The notes beneath the pieces were generated by a model. It ran no database searches, was not told the origin of the DNA, and saw only the letters and a list, made by a program, of their open reading frames with translations. A stretch of 64,000 bases of DNA from Parapristionchus giblindavisi (lineage: Eukaryota > Nematoda > Chromadorea > Rhabditida > Diplogasteridae), in assembly GCA_943737045.1 (NCBI GenBank), contig CALSFV010000055.1:248001-312000 (forward strand), read 5' to 3'. This document shows positions 1 to 13,202 of this stretch, piece by piece. The number at the start of each line of letters is the position of its first letter. Positions within the stretch are counted from its first letter, which is position 1. The position numbers and the translations under genes were made by a program.

Positions 1-1671
1 GTGGTACTCTTTTATGTGTCACTAGTCTTTTGCATTCTGTCTTTCATTTCCATTCTTTTTCTGATACTCACATAAAGACATTACTATTATTACATATCAT
101 ATATTATATCTATGAATATCCATAAGAGTACATCCTGTCCACTGTCGATTAATCGTAACGAACACGTATAATATTTCTCTTTTCATTCTCTATTATCTCT
201 CCCTCTCCCTCTCCTTCTCTCCCTCTCCTCCTCTCCCTCTCCCTCTGCCCCTTTTCTCCCTCGCTTCAGTGAATGTCAGGTACAAAATAATGATCGATGC
301 ATTAAATCGATTGAAAAATATGATTGAGAATGAGAATATCGATTGGAACAATACTATGATCTATCATTCTATTGTTACTTTCTTATCACTCTTTCCTACT
401 TTGTGGTGTGAATTTTGTAGTTGTTTACTTTTTAGACTTTTTTGTGTTTGTATGCGTATGAAATGTACTTTTTTTCCAGAATTGAAAGTGCCCATGATTT
501 AAAAAAAACTTTTCACATTGACTCAAATAATGGCCACCGCAAAAGATCACGGAGTACATTACCCCTTGTTCCAAGTTACAATAGGAGCATAAGTTGCAAC
601 GTCAGCCAAGAGTCATATTACACTTTGTCAACAGTTCTAACATATGGGACTTTTTTCGATTTGCATATTCAAGGCATTCAAAATTGTCTGTGACTGTCTG
701 ATAATGTGTCTCTTTGATAGTAATTATAACAGATTGTATCAGTGATTGTATCATTTGTCGATCTTGCAATCTTTTATCACAAGGATATGAATCATTCTTT
801 CTTATCAGCTGATTGTGTATTTGTCAATGGAGAAAAGAAGAAGATTCATATTCTCTTTCTGTCTAATAATATCTATACAACGTTGAGTTATTTCATTCCT
901 TGAACTGTCTTGGAGTGTTGCGGTCGCTTTCTCTAAAGGTTAACTAGGCCACTCACTTATTAATCAGCTTGACCGATGCTTCTATCTTTCTTGAACTTTG
1001 ACTGAATAATCATAAGTGGCTTCTCCCTCTCCCCTTACTCTAGCCCTCCCTCTCCCTCTCCTTTTTCCTCTCCCTCTAGACATACTCGTCACCTTGAGAG
1101 TAGAGAGTATTGAATATGGCATTGGTTGTCTTCATTCACTACAACAAAATATGAAAGAGTGAGATGGGGGGGCGGAGTCAATATTGTCCCTTCCATCACT
1201 CTACAATGAAAGAACTCAGTCACATTTCGAAACATTCATAATTGGACAAACCCCCAAGAACTGTCTCCTCTTCAGATCAAATTAACAAGGAGATGTAGTT
1301 TAGAATAGGATAACCTTGTAAGAAAACGATTGGAAGGATTATGGGTAGTACTAAACCAGTGATAAGTATTGTAATTGGATGGATATATCGTAGTCGTATC
1401 TTCTCATCATTCACAATTATCGTATATCAGTTACGTCTATCTATCAACTCATAAGTTCTGCAATCCCTACACCATTTCTTATCCAAATCTCATCGAAATT
1501 TTCACAATAGATTAATAAAAATGATGTATGCATCTTGAATAACTCCCTCTATTTCCTCTTCTTCTTTCAATCATTCAATACAATCAATAACTTGAGTCAA
1601 TCATCTTCTTTTTCACTCAAATTCTTCAACTTTTCTCAATTCTTTAACAGCAGAACACTCGAAATATTTCT

Positions 1672-1829
1672 TTGCATCTCTCCCTCTACCTTTTACTTCT
1701 CCCTCTCCCTCTCCCTCTCCCTCTCCTTCTCCCTCTCCCTCTCCCTCTCCCTCTCCTTCTCCCTCTCCCTCTCCCTCTCCCTCTCCCTCTCCCTCTCCCT
1801 CTCCTTCTCCCTCTCCCTCTCCCTCTCAT
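1672..1829 (+). repeat. (CCCTCT)n hexamer array
   Basis: About 25 nearly uninterrupted CCCTCT units with occasional CTTCTC variants. The 6-bp period keeps one frame open as alternating Ser-Leu, which explains the long open frame here. It is the purest block of the polypyrimidine region. Confidence 0.9.
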
Positions 1830-3072
1830 CTTCACTCATCACTTCAACTAGTTACAAGTAGTTATAATCTCCTCTACAGTTTAGTTAATCCATCTATGGA
1901 TTATCAACGTGAAAATGGTTCATTCGAATCGGAAGGATTTAACCCTATCAATCCCCCTCCCCCATACCCTCCCTCTCTCTCTTCCCTCTCCTCCTCCCTC
2001 TCCTTATTCAATACTTTTCTCTCCCATATGTCCTATTGAAACTGGTGACATATGACTATTCTGTCTATCCATTTCATATCTCAACTCTGCAGATTTCTAG
2101 ATCATCCATACCCTCTCCCTCTCCCTCTCTCTCTCTCCCTCTCCATACCCTTTCTCCCTCTCTCTTTCATCCCTTGATCACTTTCCGTCCTCACTTTTTG
2201 CTTCAATTCTAAACCATTTCGTGTATTCTGTCACAAGAACATCTGTTCCCTTTCCTTCTCCCTCTCCCTCTCCCTCTCCCTTTCTCTCCCTCTCCCTCTC
2301 CATTCCACTTTCCCCTTCACCTTCCTGACCTCTCTCTCCCTCGTGTTATAGTACACCCAATCAACTCGACAGTAATGATAAGAATGTTCTTCCCCTTACA
2401 TTCTAATCATTCCTTCATTCATTCATTCATTATATACTCCAACTATTCCTTATTCTATTCAATTCCTTCATTACAAAGTATTCTCTTTCATTCCACAGAT
2501 CGAGAGGCTTCACTTAGTTTTTGTATGTTTGGTCATTTTAAGGGAGTACCGTAATCATACAGTATACATACAGATATAGTTTAACATGGATCAGCCATTA
2601 TGTTCGTTTGACTTTGAAACCTAAAGTTCTCTCCAATCCCATTGTCACTCACTTCTCTATCTATGAACGAAAACATGTGAGATTGTTTTATCAACGTTAC
2701 CTTATCTGAATCTCATAGTTGTTCGAATAGTATATGCCACTAGTCATAACTCCACGGGGAATTCTCACCATTACCTTGTACAATTCTTCTCATTCATTAC
2801 ATATGGTAGAGTTTGATCATTCAATCCTACTATGACTATACTATCTTCCATATACAGTATCCCTCTCTATACTCTCCAATTCCCATACTCTCTCGTCTAT
2901 TCTCTGATCGTCTGTCACTCTCTCCATATTCTCTTATCTCTCATCTTCTCATAGTCTTCGATCATTCTACGTCAATTGACTACTACATGAATAACCTTAC
3001 AAAGTACGTCCGATCTTACGATCCTAAGGACTATTTCTACTTCTGTTCGCTTATCTATTATTTGATGATGAA

Positions 3073-3113
<41 letters not shown>

Positions 3114-5396
3114 AGAGGGAGTTAGTAGCCTCAGGGACTAGCTCGGTTAGTTCTCTCTCTCTAATGATATTTATCATACATGCCGGTAGCATTTCAAGTG
3201 AATTGAGAAGAAAGAGAATGGCTACTCTCATTTTTGTTCAGTTTCTTACATATCACAGTGATTTTTTTAAAACCAGAACGTCCGCTCAACATAGAAACTC
3301 TCTCGTAAATGAGTGATTTCTCCCTTTTCTGACTTTCAAAAAAGTTTACACTATTATTACTATTACTACACTACTGTTACTGTGTTATGTATTTAATCTG
3401 TATTATATTTAATTATGTAGTGTTCATAAGTCGCGAAAAGAAATGAAAAAGGCGAGATAGCGTGTGGAACGAGGAGAGTTTTCTCTGTATTCTTTTCTTT
3501 TCTCAACTTTTGAATCGAGTATAAGATATATTTGAATGATAGATTGAAACAGTTAAAGGTATCTCTTTACTCTTTCTCTTCACCATCTTTATGCTTACTT
3601 TCAATAGGAGACCTCTCGAAAAACGAACACGTTTAGCCCATACCATACCTATCTATATCTCTCCCTCTCCCTCTCCTTTTATTCCCTCTCCCTCTCTTCC
3701 ACCCTCTTTCCACCCCTCCCTCTTCCAGCCTTACAGTTGGTTCTTTGGGTGTCTTCTTCTTCTATTCCTTCTTCTATCCATTTCCTCCATCTATTCATAC
3801 TCCTTCCATACATTTATTCTATATCTTCAATCAATCTGTTCTAATCATATTTAAGTCGTTCTGAACATTTATCCAATATTTTGGCCAATGATTAAAACCA
3901 AATTACTAACTATTGTCTCCCACTTGAATTTTATCAATGAGAGAATGAAGAATGTGAATTAGTCTCTACAAATAAGAAACTAATTCTAATTAGATCATTT
4001 TATTCATCTGCCTCTCTCAAACTCCCTCCTTTACTTCCCTCTCTCTCCTCTCTTCCTCATTCTCTTCCAAACATTCCCCCACTAGTTAGTCGATCACTAA
4101 TTATTCGGAACAAAAATAGTGTTGTATGGGAACACAGTGTAATGGAATGATCACATATGTAAGGATACCATCCAAAATAGACCCCCTCCCATCTCTCTCT
4201 CCTTTCTACCTCTTCCTCTCTCTTTCTCCCTCTACCTCTCTCCCTCTACTTCTCCCTCTACCTCTCCCTCTACCTCTCTCCCTCTACATCCCCCTCTACC
4301 TCTCTCCTTCTCTCTGGTATCTGATCATCTCATGTATGTATTCATTTGATAGTCACATGTTCTCATTGTTATATCTTCAATAACGAGAGGATTCCTAATT
4401 ACAACAATTACATTATGAACGGGACCTCATTCCACTGACCAGATATCTTTCTCGCTCATAAGAGATTCTAAACTGGATATCAACAGATATAGAGATGAAG
4501 GTAGATCCATTGATCTACTAAATAGTATGATGATCACTCTATCATTTAATTAGTATGAAACTAATCTCATTGTCATTGTCCATTCCGATAAGTTCATTCT
4601 ATCTTCTCTCTCCTTTCCTTACTTGGCCAAATTCACTCCTCTTCATGATCTTTAACTATATCATGAATACTAGGCTAACTCTCCCTCTCCCTCTCTACCC
4701 CTCTTCCTCTCTCCCTCTCCCTCCCTCTCCTTCTTTCTTCCTCTCTATCAATTGTTCCACCACACCCATTCTCATTCTAATCGGATGATATCTAACTATG
4801 TATTAGTTCCCACTAATCATAAATCCAATGGAACCGTTTCGCTTATTGGACCATATGTTTGTCAAACATTATTGTCATTTGTCAATATCAATTGCCATTT
4901 GGGTCATAATATGAATTTGGTGGTGTATAGTATTTAGTAATCGATGCCGAAAGTTTGGCCTGTAATATTGGTTTAAATACTTGCCATCCCCAAGTCGCGC
5001 AGTTCTGTTTTGTTTGTGTCAATAATCGTGACAAAACTACTTTCCAAAGCAAACATGTCAGTGAAGTATTCTGGTATATTTGTACGAACATCTATCCATT
5101 CATTCTATTCTATCTTCATCCCCTTCTTCTACCTACAAACTTCAAATAGACAATAGTTCAATAGTCACGAAAAGAAATGAAAGAGGCGAGAGAGTGTGTA
5201 AAACGAGGAGAGTCTTTTCTTTTATTTTCGAAACTTTTAACAGATACTATTGAGGAAAGTTGAAATAGTTAGAGAGTACTTTAAAAGATGAAAGAATTAC
5301 CAATAAAGATTGACAATATGTAGTAGTATTCATAGTGTCTTATCACATCGAGAGATCTCCTCCTCTTCCTCATACCCTTTTCCTGTTTAGGCAGAC

Positions 5397-5580
5397 ACTT
5401 TTTCTCTCCTCCTCCTCCTCTCCTCCTCCTCTCTCTCCTCTCTCTCTCCTCCTCCTCTCTCTCCTCTCTCTCCTCCTCCTCCTCTCTCTCCTCTCTCTCT
5501 CCTCCTCCTCTCTCTCCTCTCTCTCTCCTCCTCCTCTCTCTCTCCTCTCTCTCTCTTTCTCTCTCTATCTTCTCTCTCTC
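5397..5580 (+). repeat. CTCCTC/CTCTCT mixed polypyrimidine array
   Basis: A 180-bp tract built from alternating CTCCTC and CTCTCT words, open on both strands (Ser-Leu on +, Arg-Glu on -). It is simple-sequence repeat and not coding. Confidence 0.9.
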
Positions 5581-6658
5581 ATTCATTATCTCTAACTACA
5601 ATCAATATCCCACCAATCTCTCATTCAACCTTTGCTTTTCACCGTTCTTCATTTATTGCTTTGTACCATTAGAATTCTGATCCATTTGGCAATAAGACAT
5701 TTATAATATGTTTTCCAAAAAAAATCGAGAAACTATTAACTTTATTCAATGGAAAACGAATAGATAAAGCAAAGATGAAACATATCCCAATATAGTCATT
5801 CGATATGATTCATAAAGTATCAATCAAGTTCATTTTCGTAATCTTAGTCTACTCCCATATGAGTCATTGTATAATATCTTTTTTTGTACAGACGTTCTTA
5901 TCGCCCTATCACTTGTCTCCCTCTCCCTCTTCTTTTCTCTCTCTCTCCCTCTCCCTATCCATCATTCTACCCGTCTCTTCCATCTATATCATTAGTTACT
6001 ACTACAACATGACTACGGTAGATCAGCATACTCTCCTCTTCTTTTCTTTCCATCCACTATTCATAGGTCATTTCATCTCGTCTATCGTACTTTTGTCTAT
6101 TCATTCATAGAATTGTTCTGATCGCTCAAAGGATATTTGCATAAATAGATATTGATTTTAATTATTATCGATTGTTATCAGCTATATCGTCTCGAGAGTA
6201 CATTGGCCTATTGTACTTACTGTTCCATATCTCACTATCATCATCCATCTCTATCATTATCATCAGTTCGTCATTATCTTCTCGAGAGTACGGTAGAAAT
6301 GGGCGGTGTCAATGGTACTTGGGATTGTCGTCAAAGTAATGTCCTATTCAAGAGTCTCGAAAAGAAAAGAAAAGTGGCGAGAGAGTGTGTAAAATGAGGA
6401 GAGTTTTCTCTGTTTTTTTCGATGACTTTACATGATTTTTGAACATCTCTGCCTATCATACCCAATATCTACCGTATTCTTCTTCTTCCTTGTCTTATCA
6501 TACAAATACTATCATAGTTCTTTTTTATCTTCTCCTAATTCGTTCTATTCCTTCCTCTAATATGTATTTATACACGTGTCGTCCACTCAATCACGAATTC
6601 GCCCTGGAGTACGCTCCTCGGGGATACTGTAATGATGAAAAGTCTACCGTATTCTAGA

Positions 6659-9055
6659 ATGGCAGGGACATGTATGTCCAATTCTCTCTACGGTTCCTTG
6701 CATATCTATCGAGATCGAAATGAACCAAGTGCGGCTGAATTATTGGAAGCAAGTAAAGGATTGTATGTGAAGGCTGATCATACGAAAAGTAAGTATTACT
6801 GCTTTTTATTATCTTTTTTCATTGCGACAAAGTTATTTCATGGATTGTTATTTTATCGAACGTTGAAACTGATAGTCTTCTCATGAAAGATCCACAATAC
6901 TGTGACCCATCGTTTCTTTGAAAGGCAGAGAACATGAGTTGTGAGAGAGTTTCTATGATTAGCCATCAATATGAAGGGAATACCGTGTCTTATTGTCCAT
7001 AAGACCAATAGAGATAAGATCATTTAACTCCTTCCTCCATGACAATATCTCTCATCATGTGATATCGACAAACACTATCAACAATGATATCATCCTATTC
7101 TATTTCAGCTCCTATCGCTTCCCGATTTGTGCAATCCCCACGCGAAGATGGATACTCCTGTAGGGTACGGTAGTCGTTGATTACTGTAGATATGATCAAT
7201 CGATAACCAATCGATATTTCAGCATCGACCGATTGTGATACCGGTGAAACCATCGGGATCAACATCACTTAGACCATCGATCAATTCGGCTTTTCGTCCA
7301 ATTCTAAAAGAGACACCTCCTCCTACAGTGAATGAAGAGACTTCGGATGAGACTCCGCCCATTCCTGGATCACCACCCACACGACCACCCAAAAGTACAC
7401 GAATTAGACAACGAGCGAGACGGTAATTGTAGTCTATAGTTTGATCTTTGATCTTTGATCACTTTCAGATTACATAATGAGACGATATGTGTGATAGGAA
7501 TTCATCGTGGTTCACCTCCCCCAACTCCTCCAGTCAGAACTGAAGATAGTGGGTTGAGTGAAGAACGACTACTTAGACTTGATTATAATATGTGAGTGAT
7601 TATCAAAATACAAAGATCAAAGATCAATTATCAATTGTAGTCCCCGGCGAAAAAGTGCTCCTTCGGTCGATTGTCGACCTGTTCCCGCGCCTAGATTGAG
7701 CAAAATGGTACGGTATCTTTCTAAATTAATCGATAATTATGGTAGATTGTTGAACAAGCGCACTTGAAGTAACATTTAATATTTATTATATTATAGTTGT
7801 ATCGCAATATGAATTAATTGGCTTCGTTGACTGCATTCATTGTAAATGAGAATGCATCCAACTAAGTCAATTGATTCATATTTCAATGAGATGACTTTAT
7901 TGATTCAATTTGTAAATCTCATTCCTACTAGTGATCTTATTCAGTCATGTGGTTCAAATGTAACTCCGCCCATTGTTACGCCACGCCCACTTCCACGAAG
8001 ACGAACCATACAATTCGATGGATCAATATTGAAAGGAGATGATATGAGTAAGTTGATAAACAGCAGACTACCGTAGTCCAGTCACACAACAGTAGACACC
8101 ATAGTGTGCAAGGGACCAAACAAAACAGGGAAGACGATATATTTATGGTGCAAATAGATTGATGATCTTATAGGGTTGAGTAACGTTGTTACATGTTGAA
8201 AATAAGGCCATTGGTAGTAAAGGTTGTGACGTATCGAGGTATAAGGTCGAAAGATATGGAATAGTTCATGCATTACATTTTAATAACCTTATTTTATTAC
8301 AAAAACAATGTAATGAATTTGTCGATATTGTACTTTATTTAAAATCTAAATAAGGATTGTATTGTTTACCCTAGGTGATTAAGATAAGTACATACTGTAC
8401 ATAGTGATCAAACATTGGTAGACGATTATAACTGGAATACATAATTGTGAAATACGTAATACAATAGTACATTTTCTGTTTTTAGCCAAATCATCGCCCG
8501 AACTTTCTCCTGTTGCTCATCGAATCTCTCCATGCCATCCTTCTACCCTGATCAGGTATGAATCAAAGGTCCAAAGTCCAAAGATCAAAGATCTTTTTTT
8601 CAGAAAGAGAATGGCTCCAACTTTGGTTCGTCCCGCAACGCCTCTGCCTAATCACGATGGTTTGGTTGTTAGCAAAGAAGACACAAAAGCGAAATTGAGG
8701 TAGTCCAATATGAAATTCAAAATACAAATTATCGATTGATTTTGTAGTTCACCGACTAGTCATTCGGAAAGGAAGAACCATCAGTTGATTCAATCTGCCT
8801 CGTTTCCTCTTTCTTCTCCAACATCGAAAGCAACGTCAAAGGATTCTGGAGTTCAACCAAGCGATGAAGAAGATGACGATAGGTACGATTGGTGATAAAT
8901 AATATTTAAATATTTTTAAATTTAATTAAATATTATTTATTTATCATTGTTTCAGAAAATATTCGGATGTCTCAGAAGAAGTGATCGTCGTTGTCGAAGA
9001 TGATGAAAGTATTTTTACGTCGATTACAAATCAGCCAAGAAGAGAAGAGGTTTAA
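6659..9055 (+). CDS. Unrecognised proline/serine-rich, probably disordered protein
   Basis: Ten exons join in phase to a 359-residue protein: 6659-6788, 7109-7164, 7223-7422, 7469-7591, 7641-7707, 7945-8047, 8486-8555, 8604-8699, 8748-8882, 8956-9055. The start chosen is the ATG two bases behind an ATTCTAG acceptor, so it may be trans-spliced; an in-frame ATG lies upstream at 6,632. The N-terminal 43 residues look folded (SLYGSLHIYRDRNEPSAAEL). The rest has SH3-type proline stretches (GSPPPTPPVR, PPIPGSPPTRPP), many Ser/Thr-Pro sites, and an acidic C-terminus (DEEDDDR, VVVEDDE). There is no signal peptide and no membrane segment. A poly(A) signal AATAAA lies at 9,100. I do not recognise the family; an adaptor or scaffold is only an inference from composition. 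The exon at 7945 rests on phase and a good TTATTCAG acceptor. Confidence 0.72.
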
Positions 9056-10228
9056 ATTTTACAATCAATTTTTTAATTTTTTTTATATTTAAAGTTTTTA
9101 ATAAAATCAAGTGGAAAGTGCCACTTTTGACATAAAAAAGAACATTTCATTCAATTCCTTTATTTTCATTTAACTAAGGATTACATTCTTTTATATATTT
9201 ATCAATAATTAACCTGTTAAGATGGTCGTTGAGGACAAGTCTTCCTTATCATCATTCTCCTCTATTCTTTCTCGTCCTCTATCAGTGATAGAGAAACATG
9301 CTCGAGTTATCACATGGCTCAAAACTTCTTCTTCTTTACCTTCCAATGATGATTCATTCACCGACGATAATTCCCTTACTGTATAATTATCCATCAGAGC
9401 TTACCCTCTCACTCCGTCATTTTGGGATGGCCAGTATGAATTCTCACTAGAAATTTGATTGTATTCAACCCAAATTACTTTAAGCGTTGACTTAAATACA
9501 TACTGACCACCTCAAAATCACAGAGGAACCATTCCCATATTATCAAACGATTACTTATCATTTTCACTTGACGGAATACAGTATGCCACCGTATCCCTAC
9601 CATAATCCACTTTATTTTGACCGATGTGATGGTGGGAGGAAGGTATACTGTATCAACTATGATAGACCTCATTCACTTTTGTACTATAGGGTTGTGTGCC
9701 AATATTTAGAATGGAGTTTATTTCTTTAACAGCAAATATCGATTTATACAATCAATCAAGTTTTAAACAACGAAAATATACCTCCAAATGCACGTTTTAG
9801 CTTAAATATTATCACTGGAATATGGCCCAATGAATTGATATGTTTCATTCAATTTATTTTATTGTACCATTAAATGATCATATCGATGTGTTTGTCATTG
9901 TGCCAGTATTCACTGTGATTACATTACTCTTTCGGTTGTACCGAATTATGTTTGTTATATCGATTGGTATTGATTAGTTATGCACTCTATAGCTCCACTT
10001 TTATGACCGTGTGAAGATAACCATCAACGAGTTGTGATCACAAATGATAAATATATATTGAACTACTTTATTGTGATTCGTCGAATTACCACACCCAATA
10101 CACACCTAATCGACGGACACTGACATGGATGAACTTTGATTAGTACTACTTTGAATGACATATCATTAATAATCTGTGACTTTGCACGAAATTAAGAGTC
10201 AAAATCGCGCAGAATGACTTTTCATCAT
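9056..10228. other. Intergenic region with one small minus-strand open frame
   Basis: No multi-exon gene is visible. A minus-strand frame at 9,209-9,394 is listed separately. The rest is AT-rich spacer without a recognisable RNA gene. Confidence 0.5.
9209..9394 (-). CDS. Possible small ORF, acidic 61-residue peptide
   Basis: An ATG-to-TAA frame encodes 61 residues with mixed, protein-like composition (Glu-rich centre, GRERIEEND motif). It has no signal peptide and no family resemblance. It lies tail to tail with the proline-rich gene, about 150 bp past that stop. It could be a single-exon small gene, the last exon of an unseen gene, or chance. No splice-linked upstream exon was found. Confidence 0.25.
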   Translation of the reverse strand: MDNYTVRELSSVNESSLEGKEEEVLSHVITRACFSITDRGRERIEENDDKEDLSSTTILTG

Positions 10229-10601
10229 TTTAAAGAAGGGGACCCACGCGTTTTTCGTGACTAAACTGGCCAGGCAGAACTATGGCTCACATCTCCTTGT
10301 ATACAAAAACAATTTTCTCCAGAATTTTAGATGCCCCGGAATACCGTTATTCGGGCTTAAAGTTCATTGATAATTCCAGGGAAAGGCGCGAGTTTTTGAA
10401 ATTGAAGTACAAATATACAGAAAATTGCAAACGGGAATCGAACCCACGTGGCGCGGTTACAAGCGCTGACTACTTACCACCGAGCCACACGCTCTACGCG
10501 TTCAACCAGTCAAATCTAATAGGGAAAGGAATGTCGCTTCCTATGTCCCACGTTCTTCATGTCAATAGCGCAGCCCAAATCTCGTGGGTCCCCTTCTTTA
10601 A
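10229..10601. mobile_element. TTAA-bounded inverted-repeat element with a tRNA-like module
   Basis: The ends are inverted: TTAAAGAAGGGGACCCACG at the left and CGTGGGTCCCCTTCTTTAA at the right. TTAA is present at both outer edges. The element is 373 bp and has no transposase. Inside, on the minus strand, is a tRNA-like sequence. TTAA ends are typical of piggyBac-type MITEs and of the nematode palindromic TTAA families, but no autonomous partner is in the window. The 110-residue open frame across it is incidental. Confidence 0.75.
10427..10497 (-). pseudogene. tRNA-like sequence inside the TTAA element
   Basis: Read on the minus strand it has an A box TGGCTCGGTGGTAAG and a perfect B box GGTTCGATTCC spaced as in a tRNA. 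A 4-bp D stem (GGCT/AGTC) and a T loop are present. The anticodon arm has an 8-base loop between two GCGC strands, and the acceptor ends do not pair, so it is degenerate or tRNA-derived and unlikely to be a functional tRNA gene. Confidence 0.6.
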
Positions 10602-11160
10602 CGTCGAACATTAGTCGACCGGTCGTGCAATTGCACGAATCGACGAATCTCTAATCGTCTAATTGCACGAATCTCTAATGTACATTTTCATGCCTCTTTT
10701 TCATTTCTTTTCGTGACTTTTGAACCAGAGGTGTGCGTGAAAAAAAATCGAGAAAAATTCAAGAAATTCGAAAAAATTGAGAAAAATGATAAAATATAGT
10801 AAAAAAGAATGACTTTTCTCTATTTTCTTTAAAATCAATAACACCATTTATCGTTGATAGCATAGTTCAAAATAAAAGAATAACCGTGAATAAAGCCGGA
10901 ATATTTTAGCTATTTTTGCAAAAAAAATAACATTTTTCTCGAATTTTTCCAAAAAAATTGTGAAATTTCTAAACGATACTGTTTCTCGTCGAGAAATGGA
11001 GGAACGAGAAATGCACACACCTGTTTTGAACTCCATAGAAACAAGCTCTCTCTGTGGTTTGCCCAACCAAATAAGTTGATATAGAACAATGTGTAAAGAA
11101 TGAATGAAAGTGACACGAGAAGTTCATAGATCAAACTTTTATTTACTATTATTTTGAAGG
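10602..11160. repeat. Repeat-derived spacer
   Basis: It contains short direct repeats (TTGCACGAATC, CTCTAATCG), a half copy of the hairpin element (CTTTTCGTGACTTTTGAA near 10,710) and runs of GAAAAA/AAATTCGA. No coding exon is supported. Short minus-strand open frames here have no splice partners. Confidence 0.5.
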
Positions 11161-11589
11161 TGTACACTATTTGGTAGTAGTTGTGGGTGGATATTCAATC
11201 GTCAAAAGAACAATGACTGACTTGCACACATTGCAGTATCTCCATTCAACGCGTTCTTCATTCGACTAATTCAATTGATATACAAAAACATCTCGTCAGA
11301 CATGATACCTATAGGGGGGATGGATAGACCATGGATAGACCAAGTGTATATTGCATTCAATGATGAAGAATCAACCGGGTAGATGGGGGAGGCACGCTGC
11401 ATTCGAAAACACTGTAGTTAGAGAAAGATGAGAGAGCAGGCGAAATGAGAGAATCAGACAACGAGATTTCTTTGATGTCAGGCCAATGCAGTAATAGGTT
11501 GGCAGGCACCCAAACAATTAGTAGTTGATTACTACTGTAATTTTATAATACCTTGATGATAAGGTAAACAGGATGGTGGGAAATATTGG

Positions 11590-11598
11590 TATATAAGG
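11590..11598 (+). promoter_or_regulatory. TATA box of the first RGKR precursor gene
   Basis: TATATAAGG stands 36 bp before the start codon. The same word at the same distance precedes the paralogue, and about 400 bp of upstream sequence is recognisably shared (for example TTCAATTGATATACAAAA), so the promoter was copied with the gene. Confidence 0.65.
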
Positions 11599-11633
11599 AG
11601 GGATGGAATCAGAATGATATTGAGTATTCAACA

Positions 11634-12078
11634 ATGAAGCCCATCTACATTCTTCTCATCTGCATCTTGGCCATGGCTTGTCTATCAACTGCTCAAAGTA
11701 AGCTTTTTATATTTATTTAAACAACTCTCCTTTATTCTCATTATCTAAATAATGAATATTCAAAAGAAAGTAATGTTTATCTCATTACATGATCAAACGG
11801 AGACATTGTAACTGTAATGAATTACAGAGGTGAGTGGAGGAGCTAACTTGAGCGCGGGAAGAGGCAAACGTCAAGCAGTGGGTGGTGGAGCTCATATGAG
11901 TGCTGGACGAGGAAAGAGACAGGCTGCAGGTGGGGCCACCTTCAGTGGTGGAAGAAGAAAGAGACAAGCTGCAGGTGCAAAACCCGCTGCTGGAAGAGGA
12001 AAGAGACAAGCTGCACCTGCAAAACCCGCTGCTGGAAGAGGCAAACGTGATGCCGCCCATGCAGCCAAACAAGGATAA
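11634..12078 (+). CDS. Secreted multi-peptide precursor with five basic cleavage sites (RGKR/RRKR)
   Basis: Two exons (11634-11697, 11828-12078) encode 104 residues. Residues 1-20 are a clear signal peptide (MKPIYILLICILAMACLSTA). The mature part is five imperfect repeats of 14-16 residues, each ending in a basic site: AGRGKR four times and GGRRKR once, followed by an acidic-start tail (DAAHAAKQG). Each site fits the R-X-K/R-R consensus of kex2/furin convertases. In the four RGKR repeats the Gly before KR could give C-terminal amidation, and four of the released peptides would start with Gln (pyroglutamate possible). This is the layout of a neuropeptide-like or antimicrobial peptide precursor; I do not recognise the peptide family. 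It is a tandem duplicate of the gene at 12,895, with matching intron position and phase. Expression and processing are inferred. Confidence 0.85.
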
Positions 12079-12853
12079 ACAGGTATAGTTATCAATAATC
12101 ATCAAGAAAGTTAGATTGTGAATGTTAACTTTTATCAATGGAACTTAGTCCCTTTCACGTTTCCTATTAGAAACGAAGGAATATTTCTTCAGTGACACTG
12201 AATGCACGGGACATTTACCTCCTCGACCGAATCTTTTCATTTTCTTCAACGAATGCCTTCTTTCTTTTCTTTTCTGTAATGATAAATGAAAGTTTTTTCC
12301 AAATATTGGACACACATCGATATTTAAGATGAACAATCTAAAAACAAGTGTATTGAAATTCATTATACGCTTTATCACGTTCGAACATTGGTGCGGTGGG
12401 TCATGCAGGGGGTCCTTCATGACAATTGAAATTCATTGAAAGTAGAAGAAGTTGATTGAAGAGTGCATGACACTAGAGATTTATTTCCTTGTCTGATTTG
12501 CAGGGTGAAATAACTGCACTCAACGTGTTTTTTTATTCGACCAATTCAATTGATATACAAAACAACTCAATAGACAGAGGAGACTAATGACAGATCGTAG
12601 ACCAAAGATAGACCAAACGAAGATTGGATTTGTTGATGAAAAATCAACTGAGTGGATGGATGGCTCGACTACATCGACAGAGACATGATTAGAGAGTACA
12701 CTAAACGAGAGAGTCAGACAGCGAGATTCCTCTTGGCGATGTGCCAACTTAATGGTGTGAGTGGGAGGGCGATAGACCTCACAACTTGATTGCTACTGTA
12801 ATATTACAATGTCCTCATAATCAAGTAAATATTAGGGCAGTAGGAAGAATGGT
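12079..12853. other. 3' flank of the first precursor and duplicated promoter of the second
   Basis: The first part, to about 12,420, shows no gene. From about 12,490 the sequence parallels the stretch upstream of 11,634 (TTCGACCAATTCAATTGATATAC against TTCGACTAATTCAATTGATATAC; both carry GATAGACCA words), marking the duplicated promoter. Confidence 0.6.
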
Positions 12854-12862
12854 TATATAAGG
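12854..12862 (+). promoter_or_regulatory. TATA box of the second RGKR precursor gene
   Basis: TATATAAGG, 33 bp before the start codon, in the same setting as the TATA box of the upstream paralogue. Confidence 0.65.
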
Positions 12863-12999
12863 AATGATAAAATCAGAACGATATTGTGTCCATAATGAAG
12901 GTCATATACATTCTACTCATTTGTATCTTGGCTCTCGCCTGTGTCTCCACGGCTCAACGTAAGTCACCTCTTCAATCAATAATTTTAGTGATTAAAAGA

Positions 13000-13115
13000 A
13001 TACCCCGAACTAATTTTACTCTCCGTTCTGGTAACGCTCTTTCGAAGACAAAGAAGAAGCATTACCCAAGCGGAGAGTTTCAAATTAGCTATTTAGTGGT
13101 GTGAGTTTAAGATTA
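13000..13115. mobile_element. Short MITE-like repeat (CCCCGAACTAATTT family)
   Basis: It begins near ATACCCCGAACTAATTTTACTCTCCG and ends near GAGAGTTTCAAATTAGC. It shares these end words with sequences at 17,260-17,370, 46,318-46,437 and 47,388-47,482. It sits in intron 1 of the second precursor gene, just before the satellite. Confidence 0.5.
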
Positions 13116-13202
13116 TGTAATGACTTCAAAAAGAATGATGCACCATGGTAAATATTAGAGTTGGCTATTCGTGTGGGGGTCCCGCAATGATTTTACGAGC
13201 AA

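Larger units (their letters stand above)
1..6600. repeat. Polypyrimidine low-complexity region without a supportable gene
   Basis: Most of this stretch is AT-rich spacer broken by blocks of the hexamer CCCTCT and simple CT runs, nearly always with pyrimidines on the + strand. Main blocks lie near 181-262, 1,019-1,080, 1,672-1,829, 1,960-2,010, 2,108-2,345, 3,652-3,726, 4,180-4,318, 4,680-4,745, 5,397-5,580 and 5,917-5,970. One purine block, (GA)n, is at 3,070-3,110. Open frames here translate to Ser-Leu or Arg-Glu repeats and are products of the repeat. Copies of a short hairpin element lie at 3,428-3,520, 5,163-5,243 and 6,351-6,425. I see no exon chain with consistent splice phase. Confidence 0.75.
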